A DNA stretch of 64,000 bases from Peribacillus sp. ACCC06369 (GTDB lineage: Bacteria > Bacillota > Bacilli > Bacillales > DSM-1321): the NCBI RefSeq assembly GCF_030348945.1, contig NZ_JAUCEN010000002.1:1116001-1180000 (forward strand), given 5' to 3'. Made by a program: the position numbers and the translations under genes. Numbering within the stretch: position 1 is the stretch's first letter; each line of letters opens with the position of its first letter. The notes beneath the pieces were generated by a model. That model saw only the letters and a list, made by a program, of their open reading frames with translations, was not told where the DNA came from and made no database searches. Positions 1 to 7,816 of this stretch are shown piece by piece.

Positions 1-1
1 A

Positions 2-403
2 AATACAAAAGAGGGTCTCATTGTTCCTGTCATAAAACATGCAGATCAAAAAACCATTTTCCAACTGGCTGATGAAATCAGGAAATTGGCAACCCAAGCC
101 AGGGAAGGGAAGTTGAGCATAGATCAAATCACAGGCAGCACATTTACCATAAGCAATGTTGGACCGATCGGAGGGTTGCATGCCACCCCGATCATTAACT
201 ATCCGGAAGCGGCAATATTGGCGTTGCATAAAATGGAACACCGCATGGTCGTTCGCGATTTGGAAGGTGTTATCCGTTTAATGATGAATATGTCTTTATC
301 TTTCGATCATCGTTTAATTGATGGTGTAACAGCGGTACATTTTACAAACAGGATCAAGGAACTGCTGGAAAATCCAATTCGTTTAGTTGTGGAGATGAGA
401 TAA
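2..403 (+). CDS. Dihydrolipoamide acyltransferase (E2) of a 2-oxo-acid dehydrogenase complex, C-terminal part
   Basis: The gene enters from the left edge, so only the last 133 codons are present and the true start lies outside the window. The frame is open from base 2. The product is the C-terminal catalytic domain of an E2 subunit, which transfers an acyl group from lipoamide to CoA. The conserved active-site motif DHRLIDG (HxxxDG type) is visible near the end, with the family-typical TISNVGPIGG and PIINYPEAAIL stretches before it. The E3 gene begins directly after the stop codon, which indicates an operon. The lipoyl and E1-binding domains are out of view, so the complex could be pyruvate, acetoin or branched-chain type. 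Confidence 0.9.
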   Translation, partial: NTKEGLIVPVIKHADQKTIFQLADEIRKLATQAREGKLSIDQITGSTFTISNVGPIGGLHATPIINYPEAAILALHKMEHRMVVRDLEGVIRLMMNMSLSFDHRLIDGVTAVHFTNRIKELLENPIRLVVEMR

Positions 404-1828
404 ATGGTAGTAGGGGAAGTTGCTGTAGAGACGGATATTATCATCATGGGGGGAGGTCCGGGGGGATATGCTGCGGCTATCCGTCTCGGACAGTTAGGGA
501 AATCGGTCGTGCTGGTTGAAAGGGATAGGCTGGGCGGGGTTTGCCTAAATCGGGGCTGTATTCCTTCGAAGGCTTTAATTCACGCAGCTAATCAGTACCA
601 AAGGCTTAACGATTTAGGGAAAATGGGTATCAGACTTTCTCAAGAAAGAACCACAATGGACTTGGGAATTTGGCAGGATTGGAAAGAGGGCATCACTTCC
701 CAGTTGAACCAAGGTATTGCCCATTTGTGTAAAGAAAATGGAGTGACGGTGGTTAAAGGTCAAGCAACCTTTTTATCTGATGACCGCATCGGAGTCGAAA
801 CCGATGGCGATTTTGAAACCTACAAGTTTGAACAGGCAATTATTGCGACGGGGTCCAGACCTTACATTCCATCATTCATTAAGGTCGATGGAGAATATAT
901 TTTGGATTCAACAGCATCTTTGCTGCTGCAGGAAGTCCCATCCAGCTTGTCGATCATCGGCGGAGGCTATATCGGAATCGAATTGGGTATGGCCTTTGCC
1001 AAGTTAGGTACTAAAGTGACCATCATTGAGATGGCTAGCCGCATTCTCCCCCAGGTTGCCGAAAACCTGGTCAAGGAAGTTACCCGTAATGCCAAGAAGC
1101 TGGGGATGAACATTAAAACATCCTCGAAGGTAGAAAAGGCGAGTGTAGTGGATGGTCATGTACACCTTCAGATTTCCTCGAAAAAACAGGGGTCGGAAGT
1201 GGTCGTGAGCGAAAAGACCCTGGTTACGATTGGCAGGATTCCTAACACTGAAGAGATTGGCCTGAATCGGGCTGGCGTTACGGTTGGCGAAAAAGGCTAT
1301 ATAGCTGTAGATATGGAATGCCGTACAAATGTGCCGCATATCTTTGCCATCGGAGACATTACACCTGGTCCAGCTCTTGCCCATCGAGCGTCCAAACAGG
1401 GAATCGTGGCAGCTGAAGTAATAGGGGGGTTGCCAAGTGCGATTGACTCTCCTTATGTCCCCTATGTGATTTTCTCGGAACCACAAATAGCAGGGGTTGG
1501 TTTAAGCCGTGAAGAAGCTGAACAACAGGGATACAGCGTCAAGACCGGGAAATTCCCATTCAGTGCCAACGGAAGGGCACTTGCAATGGATGAAACAGAG
1601 GGATTTGCTGAAGTGATCGTGGATGCAGAAAGCCACATATTGCTTGGGATGCATATGGTTTGTGCAGATGCTTCCAACCTTATAGGTGAAGGGGTCCTCG
1701 CCCTTGAGCTGGCGGCTCGGGTCGAAGATATAGCCCTCAGCGTGCACCCTCATCCAACCTTGGCTGAGGGATGGATGGAAGCGGCGGAGGCAGTTTTGGG
1801 ACATGCGATTCACATTGTAAATAAATAG
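404..1828 (+). CDS. Dihydrolipoyl dehydrogenase (E3)
   Basis: This 474-aa flavoprotein reoxidises dihydrolipoamide with NAD+ in 2-oxo-acid dehydrogenase complexes. The N-terminal FAD-binding motif GGGPGG lies at residues 16-21. The redox-active disulfide is Cys47/Cys52 in GGVCLNRGC. A second Rossmann motif (IIGGGYIGIELG) binds NAD, and the C-terminal HPHPTL (about residue 448) carries the catalytic His. Length is normal for the family. The ATG follows the E2 stop codon with no gap, and a GGAG about nine bases upstream inside the E2 gene serves as ribosome-binding site, so translation is probably coupled. It could be called pdhD, lpdV or acoL depending on the upstream genes, so no symbol is given. 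Confidence 0.93.
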   Translation: MVVGEVAVETDIIIMGGGPGGYAAAIRLGQLGKSVVLVERDRLGGVCLNRGCIPSKALIHAANQYQRLNDLGKMGIRLSQERTTMDLGIWQDWKEGITSQLNQGIAHLCKENGVTVVKGQATFLSDDRIGVETDGDFETYKFEQAIIATGSRPYIPSFIKVDGEYILDSTASLLLQEVPSSLSIIGGGYIGIELGMAFAKLGTKVTIIEMASRILPQVAENLVKEVTRNAKKLGMNIKTSSKVEKASVVDGHVHLQISSKKQGSEVVVSEKTLVTIGRIPNTEEIGLNRAGVTVGEKGYIAVDMECRTNVPHIFAIGDITPGPALAHRASKQGIVAAEVIGGLPSAIDSPYVPYVIFSEPQIAGVGLSREEAEQQGYSVKTGKFPFSANGRALAMDETEGFAEVIVDAESHILLGMHMVCADASNLIGEGVLALELAARVEDIALSVHPHPTLAEGWMEAAEAVLGHAIHIVNK

Positions 1829-1845
1829 GATAACCGGTAATTGGT

Positions 1846-1867
1846 GGGGATTACCGATGTAGTCCCC
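1846..1867 (+). terminator. Hairpin after the E2-E3 operon
   Basis: The arms GGGGATTAC and GTAGTCCCC pair over nine positions (one G-U) around a CGAT loop, 17 bases after the E3 stop codon. There is no strong T-run after it, so it is a weak intrinsic terminator or an mRNA-end stabiliser. Confidence 0.45.
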
Positions 1868-2148
1868 GATTAGATTGGTTTATTTTAATGGAGTTAGAAA
1901 CCTAGTCATTGGTCCGCCCTAAGTCAAAGCAGTAATAGACTGTAATGATGATTCCTCTTGTAAAACTAATGGTATATTGATATCATTTTTACTTTGGTGA
2001 GGTATGAGAAAATTTTTCAAAAAGGCTTTGCACCCTTTCACTCCTGAACCATAACGGTTGATGAGATAATTTATCTATTCGCCATTCAACGATTGAAATG
2101 AGTTGGATTTATTATACGAGAAATTATGGAATAAAGGAGGCAAATGTA
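1868..2148. other. Intergenic stretch before the permease, no gene seen
   Basis: I see no convincing gene here. A 16-codon ORF starting at 2003 lies right against a GGTGAGG sequence, but its composition is not persuasive. The promoter of the downstream permease should be here; no clear -35/-10 pair stood out. Confidence 0.4.
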
Positions 2149-3525
2149 ATGGAATCAAATGGCGGATCACTGCAAAAGAGATTATTGCCGCGGCATATCA
2201 GCATGATGGCAATGGGAGGGGCAATAGGTACTGGAATTTTTAAAGGAAGTTCCGAAACCATATCATTAGCAGGACCAGGAGTCATTTTCACTTATATGTT
2301 TGCAGGATTATTACTTCTTGTAGTCATGGGAGCTATAGCGGAAATGGCAATCGTCTATCCAAATACGAATATGAAAGGTTTCATTCAGAAAGCATTTGGA
2401 AAGCGAAGTTCCTTCATCATAGGTTGGATGTATTGTTTCATGTGGCTGTCCGTTTGTGTCATTGAGGTAGTGGTGGCAGGCAGCTTCTTGCAGTATTGGC
2501 TCCCGGCAATCCCACTATGGATATTAAGTTTAGGGTGTGCTGCTTTGATCATCGGGGTCAACATGATGAATGTTAAACATTATGGCGAATTCGAATTTTG
2601 GTTTGCTGGCATTAAAATTACAATGATCATCGTATTCATTATCTTGGGAGCCTGTATTTTATTTGGGGTCATCCCAAGCGGCGGATCAAATTATCTACAA
2701 AACTTCACAGGGCACGGAGGGTTTTTCCCAAATGGGTGGATGTCAATCTTTTCAGCATTACTGATCGTCATGTTCTCATATGGCGGCTCTGAGTTAATCG
2801 GGGTGACGGTAACGGAAGCGAAGGATGCAGAACGCATTTTACCGAAGGTCATTAAAAGCTATATTTGGAGAGTCGTATTATTTTTCACCTTACCGATCCT
2901 TATAATCTGCGGTCTGATTCCTTGGAACGAAATTAGCGACCAGGCAAGTCCATTCGTACAAGTATTATCAATGTCCGGTTTTCAGGGATCTGCACACATC
3001 ATGAACTTCATTTTAATTACGGCCGTATTATCTGCTGCTAACTCTGGAATATATGGGTGTACTCGGATGCTGCATTCTTTAGCTGCAGAAGGGGAAGCTC
3101 CAAAGTCGTTCTCTTATGTATCGAAAAATGGAGTTCCATTGTATAGTTTAATACTAAGTGCCGTTGTATTGGTCGTCGGCTCCATGATTACCTACGTTGC
3201 CCAGGACAAGGCATTTACTCTATTAATGGCGTTTCCGGGTTTTGTGGTATCACTTGTATGGATCAGCATCTGTTTAGCGCAGCTAAAACTTCGCAATTCA
3301 TACCCTAAAGCTCCGAGTTTTAAATTATGGGGCTTTCCATATGTAACATTATTTGCTGTAATCACCTTAAGCTTAATTTGTGTCATGTTCGTGTTTAGTG
3401 AACAGAACCGAATCAGTATCATTGCTTGCCTTATTGTGCTGGCTGCATTAATCTCGATTTCGATCTTCAAATTTAAAAATGGGGATGAACAGGAAACGAC
3501 CATAATCGAAAAGGAATCTTGTTAA
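2149..3525 (+). CDS. Amino acid permease (APC superfamily)
   Basis: This 458-aa integral membrane protein has about twelve hydrophobic segments and the APC-family opening signature GGAIGTGIFKG in the first helix. The family moves amino acids across the cytoplasmic membrane with protons; the sequence does not fix the substrate. The start chosen is the ATG at 2149, eight bases after AAAGGAGG. An in-frame ATG at 2098 has no ribosome-binding site and would add an atypical 17-residue extension. The protein ends with a short charged cytoplasmic tail rich in Glu and Lys. It stands alone between a hairpin and a strong terminator, so it is probably monocistronic. The closest B. subtilis relatives in kind are the AlaP/YbxG-type permeases. 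Confidence 0.88.
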   Translation: MESNGGSLQKRLLPRHISMMAMGGAIGTGIFKGSSETISLAGPGVIFTYMFAGLLLLVVMGAIAEMAIVYPNTNMKGFIQKAFGKRSSFIIGWMYCFMWLSVCVIEVVVAGSFLQYWLPAIPLWILSLGCAALIIGVNMMNVKHYGEFEFWFAGIKITMIIVFIILGACILFGVIPSGGSNYLQNFTGHGGFFPNGWMSIFSALLIVMFSYGGSELIGVTVTEAKDAERILPKVIKSYIWRVVLFFTLPILIICGLIPWNEISDQASPFVQVLSMSGFQGSAHIMNFILITAVLSAANSGIYGCTRMLHSLAAEGEAPKSFSYVSKNGVPLYSLILSAVVLVVGSMITYVAQDKAFTLLMAFPGFVVSLVWISICLAQLKLRNSYPKAPSFKLWGFPYVTLFAVITLSLICVMFVFSEQNRISIIACLIVLAALISISIFKFKNGDEQETTIIEKESC

Positions 3526-3538
3526 ATAAATTCACGTC

Positions 3539-3585
3539 AAAGATACGACATGGGCAAAGGCGTCTATGTCGTATCTTTCATGTTT
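3539..3585 (+). terminator. Rho-independent terminator of the permease gene
   Basis: A perfect 13-bp inverted repeat (AAAGATACGACAT at 3539-3551 and its complement at 3566-3578) is followed by a T-rich tail. It lies 13 bases after the permease stop codon. Confidence 0.8.
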
Positions 3586-3621
3586 TAATAATTACAATCC
3601 AGCTGCAACTTCATTGATAGT

Positions 3622-4734
3622 TCAAGTAGTGGATATTTTATTGATTACATGTTGTAAGGAGGTTATGAATCTTTCATTTTCAAGTGGGGTGCCGATGGTC
3701 ACGCGGATAGTATTTTCATAGCCTAACAAATGACCGGAACGGATGATGACACCTTGAATTAATAGCTTCTCAAAAACGTCCCTGCCAGGATGGTTCAGTT
3801 TGACCATCAAGAAGTTGGCATGTGAAGGGAAGAAAGCTAATCCCATCTCGCGTAGTTCGTTTTCTAAATATCTTCTTCCTTCTGCATTTTTACGGGCGCA
3901 TTGCTCTACAAATGTATGGTCGTCGAGGGAAGCGAAGGCCGCAGCCTGTGCTAAACGATTCGTATTGAAGGGTTCTTTCACTTTAACTAGCTCTTGTATG
4001 ATGGAAGCATCCATTAAACCATATCCAATCCTTAATGCAGCCAATCCATAAATCTTTGAAAAAGTGCGTAAGATGACCAGATTTAAATGATTATTTAGCA
4101 GTGGCAAAGTTTCTAAATATTCTGCATCGTCGACATACTCATAATAGGCTTCATCAACGATCAGTAAAATATGTTTCGGCACCTTCTCGATAAAAGATCT
4201 TAACTTTTCTTTTTGAACGATCGTTCCTGTCGGATTATTGGGATTACAGACAAATATCATTCTTGTCTTTTCAGTTATGGCATCGTACATACCCTGCAGG
4301 TCATGTGCACCATTAATAAGAGGTATCTTTATAGATGTGCCGCCATCTATCACTACATTCGTTTCATAGCGAGGGAAAGTAACATCAGCCATGATGACTT
4401 CATCATTTTGTTGAATGTAGGTTCTTGTTAACAAACGTATTACCTCATCAGATCCATTGCCTAAGATGATATGGTCTTGATCGATATTCAATTTCCTTGC
4501 CAACTTCTCAGTTAATGACGGTGCCATACCTTCAGGATAAAAGGAGGTTTGCTCCATTTCGATAATCATGGCTTCTTTTGCCAGAGTTGAGCAACCGAAT
4601 GGATTCTCATTGGATGCCAATTTAACGATCGTTTCAAGTCCTAGTTCGCGTTGCACTTCTTCTATTGGCTTACCGGAAACATATGGGCTGATGTCTTCGA
4701 TGTTTTTTCGAACCGGGATTTTCGTATAGGTCAA
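3622..4734 (-). CDS. hisC: Histidinol-phosphate aminotransferase (HisC-type, PLP-dependent)
   Basis: This 370-aa fold-type I aminotransferase transfers amino groups between glutamate and imidazole-acetol phosphate, and often acts on aromatic 2-oxo acids. Visible motifs are SNENPFG near residue 41, NPNNPTG at 164-170, the PLP-contacting Asp194 in VDEAYYEY, and the PLP-binding Lys227 in TFSKIYGLAALR. Length is normal. The start is TTG, eight bases after GGGAGG; no better ATG is near. No other his genes are present. The gene is instead divergent from an Lrp-type regulator, so a role in phenylalanine/tyrosine transamination, as a second HisC, is plausible but inferred. Confidence 0.85.
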   Translation of the reverse strand: MTYTKIPVRKNIEDISPYVSGKPIEEVQRELGLETIVKLASNENPFGCSTLAKEAMIIEMEQTSFYPEGMAPSLTEKLARKLNIDQDHIILGNGSDEVIRLLTRTYIQQNDEVIMADVTFPRYETNVVIDGGTSIKIPLINGAHDLQGMYDAITEKTRMIFVCNPNNPTGTIVQKEKLRSFIEKVPKHILLIVDEAYYEYVDDAEYLETLPLLNNHLNLVILRTFSKIYGLAALRIGYGLMDASIIQELVKVKEPFNTNRLAQAAAFASLDDHTFVEQCARKNAEGRRYLENELREMGLAFFPSHANFLMVKLNHPGRDVFEKLLIQGVIIRSGHLLGYENTIRVTIGTPLENERFITSLQHVINKISTT

Positions 4735-4784
4735 TGCAGGTTCCTCCCTTTGGTAAATTCTGAATTTTCTTTATCTATTTGATT

Positions 4785-4812
4785 ATTTTAATGATAGAAT
4801 ATTAACTGTTAA
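4785..4812 (-). promoter_or_regulatory. Probable hisC promoter
   Basis: On the minus strand TTAACA (4807-4812) and TAAAAT (4785-4790) are separated by 16 bases, each matching five of six sigma-A consensus positions. Just upstream, TACAT (4816-4820) and ATGTA (4831-4835) form a spaced inverted repeat that could be the operator for the divergent Lrp-type regulator. Confidence 0.5.
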
Positions 4813-4907
4813 AATTACATACAAAAAAGAATGTATTTTTCGCTTTCCATACAACATTTTAAAGAAATATAAGCTTATATTCCTTCATTATGAAAGGCGG
4901 TTGCTTC

Positions 4908-5375
4908 ATGGATGAAATAGATGTCAGGTTACTGGAACTTTTACAAATGAATGGACGCATTACGATTAGTGAACTATCGAAGAAATTGGCTCTCAGTCGA
5001 CCAAGCATTTCTGAACGTATGTATCGCCTGCAAGAAAAGGGGATCATTGAGGGTTTCAGCGCAAGGGTTTCACCATTGGCAATAGGCAGAGGTGTACTTG
5101 TGTTCATTCAAGTCAGTGAACTTAAGGTTGCTGTTTCCGATTTTGAGCAATTAGTGAAAAATGATTTAGACATTATCGAATGCCATCGTGTAACAGGAAC
5201 AGTTGGATATTTTTTGAAAGCGGCTTTAGCTGATATGGACAGCATGAGATTACTAATAGATCGATTAATACCTTATGGACATCTGAATACTTCCATAGTT
5301 TTGACATCTCCGGTACCTTCCCGCTCCATTCTTCCAAGGGTCAATGAAATGGAGGATCATGGTGCGAAATCATAG
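4908..5375 (+). CDS. Lrp/AsnC family transcriptional regulator
   Basis: The protein (155 aa from the ATG at 4908) has the two-part Lrp/AsnC architecture. An N-terminal winged helix-turn-helix (ITISELSKKLALSRPSISER, about residues 20-40) precedes a C-terminal RAM/ligand-binding domain with the HRVTGTVGYF core. The family forms octameric DNA-binding discs that sense amino acids. I chose the ATG at 4908 because AAAGGCGG lies seven bases upstream and MDEIDVRLLELL is a standard Lrp beginning; an ATG at 4890 overlaps that site. The gene is divergent from hisC and probably controls it and itself through the shared 170-bp intergenic region. Confidence 0.85.
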   Translation: MDEIDVRLLELLQMNGRITISELSKKLALSRPSISERMYRLQEKGIIEGFSARVSPLAIGRGVLVFIQVSELKVAVSDFEQLVKNDLDIIECHRVTGTVGYFLKAALADMDSMRLLIDRLIPYGHLNTSIVLTSPVPSRSILPRVNEMEDHGAKS

Positions 5376-5435
5376 CTGGAATTTCAACTGATGCCGGTAA
5401 ATGGGTTCGGACGGTTGAAAGGTTCATAGTTTTTT

Positions 5436-5471
5436 AAAAAAGGAACGAGGCGAGATGCCTGTTCCTTTTTT
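5436..5471. terminator. Bidirectional terminator between convergent genes
   Basis: AAAAAAGGAAC (5436-5446) pairs with GTTCCTTTTTT (5461-5471). Flanking A- and T-runs let it work for the Lrp gene on the plus strand and the CMD-like gene on the minus strand. Confidence 0.8.
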
Positions 5472-5475
5472 GGCG

Positions 5476-5874
5476 TTATTTTAAATCCATCAAAGCACCG
5501 AAATATTGCTGGGCCGTTGTAAAACAAATGAATGCCAATAGTTCAGAAATCTCTTCATCACTGAATGCCTCCTTCAATACTTGGAAAAACTTTTCCTCCG
5601 TTTTTTCACGTTGAATGAGGAATACTTCCGCAAAGGCGATTGCATAGCTTTCTTTCGTTTCTTCCGGCTTTAATGGAATCCCTTTGGCCTGACAGTATGA
5701 ACAGCCATTACCGTATGCCAACACCCTTCTGACGTTTTCCTTTAACTTCTTCGAAAGTAACCCATCTGCAGATACGCAATCTGAGAGGTCCGACCATTTA
5801 TGCGAAATAACTTCTGAATGAAATAACCTTTGAAACGGACTGGATCCAAGCGATGATTTTTTTATTCTTGTCAT
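5476..5874 (-). CDS. Carboxymuconolactone decarboxylase/AhpD-like protein
   Basis: A 132-aa mostly helical protein with the CxxC pair Cys58/Cys61 in YGNGCSYCQAKG, as in the AhpD/CMD fold. AhpD proteins use this pair plus a nearby His for peroxide or disulfide reduction. The His that usually follows four residues after the second Cys is replaced by Gly here, so AhpD-type catalysis cannot be assumed. The start is taken at 5874 because GGGGAG lies six bases upstream; an ATG at 5880 abuts that site. It is divergent from another Lrp-type regulator (119 bp apart), which may control it. Function is inferred from fold only. Confidence 0.65.
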   Translation of the reverse strand: MTRIKKSSLGSSPFQRLFHSEVISHKWSDLSDCVSADGLLSKKLKENVRRVLAYGNGCSYCQAKGIPLKPEETKESYAIAFAEVFLIQREKTEEKFFQVLKEAFSDEEISELLAFICFTTAQQYFGALMDLK

Positions 5875-5992
5875 GAACATCTCCCCTTTGAGATAATCCT
5901 AATATAAAAAAACAGGAATATTAATTCCGTTTGTAAAGTATTTCGGTTGAATAATGAATAAATATAAAGAAAAGAAGGGGAATGATTTTAAA

Positions 5993-6415
5993 ATGAAAAT
6001 AGATGAAAAAGACCAAAGCATCCTTGCTGAATTAAGGTTGAATAGCCGGATTTCCATGATGGAGTTGGCAAAGAAAGTAAACCTCTCCGCCCCTACCGTT
6101 ACAGAACGGGTACGGCAAATGGAGTCATTCGGGATCATTAAAGGGTATGTTGCCGAGATTGATCATAAAAAGATCGGTTTTCCTATTGAGTGCATCGTGG
6201 AAGCAACGATAAAAAATGGGGAATATGAGAAATTCAAAAAGTATATCTCCAAGCTACCGAATGTTGACTTTTGTTATCGAATTGCCGGGCAGGCTTGCTT
6301 TATGCTGAAAATCCACAGTGAGAGCCTTGAAGAAGTGGAGGAATTCATCAATCGGACAATCCCTTTTGCGGCAACCGTTACCCATGTGATCCTTTCACAG
6401 GTGGAGCTGGAATAG
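5993..6415 (+). CDS. Lrp/AsnC family transcriptional regulator (second copy)
   Basis: A 140-aa Lrp/AsnC regulator. The N-terminal helix-turn-helix is MELAKKVNLSAPTVTERVRQ (about residues 23-42) and the C-terminal RAM domain contains CYRIAGQACF. It differs clearly from the Lrp protein encoded 600 bp upstream and is closer in layout to LrpC-type proteins. The ATG at 5993 is preferred because it begins the standard MKIDEKDQ opening and a GAAGGGG lies 12 bases upstream. An in-frame ATG at 5954 would give a poor 13-residue extension without a ribosome-binding site. The CMD-like gene is its divergent neighbour and possible target. Confidence 0.83.
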   Translation: MKIDEKDQSILAELRLNSRISMMELAKKVNLSAPTVTERVRQMESFGIIKGYVAEIDHKKIGFPIECIVEATIKNGEYEKFKKYISKLPNVDFCYRIAGQACFMLKIHSESLEEVEEFINRTIPFAATVTHVILSQVELE

Positions 6416-6531
6416 GAATGAGTATCTTTATAATGGAAGAAAAAGAGATCTGTATATACCGATCATTTTGAACCGTTCTTGAATTAATGGATAAAATCAC
6501 GTGTCCATAAAGGTATACATATGTTTGCAGC

Positions 6532-6556
6532 ACCTGGATATTTCCAGGTTTTTTTT
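6532..6556 (+). terminator. Rho-independent terminator
   Basis: ACCTGGA/TCCAGGT, a 7-bp stem with a four-base loop, is followed by eight T residues. It lies about 115 bases after the second Lrp gene, and no other gene intervenes. Confidence 0.75.
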
Positions 6557-6654
6557 GCAATCAAAGCTTTCGGTGATTCAAGAAAGAATAAGCTAATGGA
6601 ATAAAGGGTACATGTAATAATGGATTATAATCTGAAAAGGTGGGGTGAGGTATC

Positions 6655-7587
6655 TTGGAGGGAACTGACGACTTTAAACCTGAACTAGCCAGGGAAGCAG
6701 TTAATGTGATTGAAGATGTAGCTGGAAAACATCCTGGTTATCGGCGTGCACATGCAAGAGGATATGTTTATGAGGGGGTTTTTACCCCAAATGGAAAAGC
6801 GTCCCCATTAACGGTGGCTTCACATCTTCAGGATGAAGCCGTGCCGGCGATCATTCGGTTTTCAAATAGCTCGCCGATTCCAAGCCATCCTGATGCCATT
6901 TCCCCTGTAAAGGGCATGGCAGTCAAGTTTCAATTGCCGAATGGAGAGGTATCAGATCTTATTACTGTGACCATTCCGTTATTTTTTGCGAAAACACCAG
7001 AAGCGTTTGTTGATATTGCTGGTTTTTTCAAATCTGCCAAAGAAGGTTTCCCCAATCTGAAAGAGCTTGCAAAAATCCTGTGGAAGTACCCTGAAAGCAA
7101 GGCAAGCCTGCAAATGCTTAAAGAAATGCGTTCTCCAGCCAGTTTCTCAACGTGTCAATATTACTCCATTCATGCATTCTATTTCATTAACGCGGAAGGA
7201 AGGCGGCAGGCCATCAAGTACGAGTGGGTACCTGATGCCGGCCTTAGTATGCTAGAAAAAAAGGATTTGGCCAAGCATTCGCCAGAGTATCTGAATGAAG
7301 AAATGGAAGAGAGGCTTAAAGAAGGTCCGGTTGGCTTTAAATTGAACATACAAATAGGAGGGGAAAATGACCCGACTGACGATCCAACCACAGCTTGGTC
7401 GGAAGATAAACAGGTAATCACGATTGGGCATTTAATGATCTCCAAAAAATCGGAAGTGTGTAAAGATACTTTATTGTTTGATCCAACCAATATTCCTGAA
7501 GGAATCGAGTGCTCGGAAGACCAAATCTTGCATTTTCGCCATAGTGCGTATGCCGTTTCATATGAACGACGGATAAATAACCAATGA
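6655..7587 (+). CDS. Catalase-family heme peroxidase (SrpA-like mini-catalase)
   Basis: The 310-aa protein has the catalase core but is far shorter than a typical 480-750-aa catalase, as in SrpA-type catalase-related peroxidases. The distal catalytic His is His33 in RRAHARGY. The proximal heme ligand is Tyr299 with Arg295 in RHSAYAVSYERR, matching the catalase RxxxY motif. The expected activity is organic peroxide-dependent oxidation with little catalase activity; that is family knowledge. The start is TTG, with GGGGTGAGG just upstream. It is flanked by terminators, so it appears monocistronic. No signal peptide is seen, so it is probably cytoplasmic. Confidence 0.82.
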   Translation: MEGTDDFKPELAREAVNVIEDVAGKHPGYRRAHARGYVYEGVFTPNGKASPLTVASHLQDEAVPAIIRFSNSSPIPSHPDAISPVKGMAVKFQLPNGEVSDLITVTIPLFFAKTPEAFVDIAGFFKSAKEGFPNLKELAKILWKYPESKASLQMLKEMRSPASFSTCQYYSIHAFYFINAEGRRQAIKYEWVPDAGLSMLEKKDLAKHSPEYLNEEMEERLKEGPVGFKLNIQIGGENDPTDDPTTAWSEDKQVITIGHLMISKKSEVCKDTLLFDPTNIPEGIECSEDQILHFRHSAYAVSYERRINNQ

Positions 7588-7600
7588 ATGAAATCACGAA

Positions 7601-7650
7601 AAGGGAACCCTGAATTAAAGGGGTTCCCTTCAGGCTGCAGGAAAACCTGC
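7601..7650 (+). terminator. Tandem hairpins after the mini-catalase gene
   Basis: A perfect 10-bp inverted repeat (AAGGGAACCC at 7601-7610, GGGTTCCCTT at 7621-7630) is followed by a second small hairpin (GCAGG/CCTGC, 7637-7650) with a short T-run. Probably the transcription end of the catalase-like gene. Confidence 0.6.
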
Positions 7651-7816
7651 TTTCAGAAATCCACTCCCTTTCCCATTGTCAGACCAGCCTCATCAAAGAA
7701 AGCGTCTGTGGGGTTTCGGCTAGCCAGTTATTCGGCAGGAGTGTCGCAAATTTCTTCAATCCAGTGAGAATTGCAGTAAAAAAACTTAAAGGATAAGGAC
7801 TTGTTTTAAATTCGGG

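Noticed and set aside
1004..1486. 160-codon minus-strand ORF inside the E3 gene
   Set aside because: It lies fully antisense to a clear dihydrolipoyl dehydrogenase, with no ribosome-binding site or recognisable product.
2003..2053. 16-codon ORF before the amino acid permease
   Set aside because: Its GGTGAGG abuts the ATG without normal spacing, and no regulatory hairpin follows. It may be chance.
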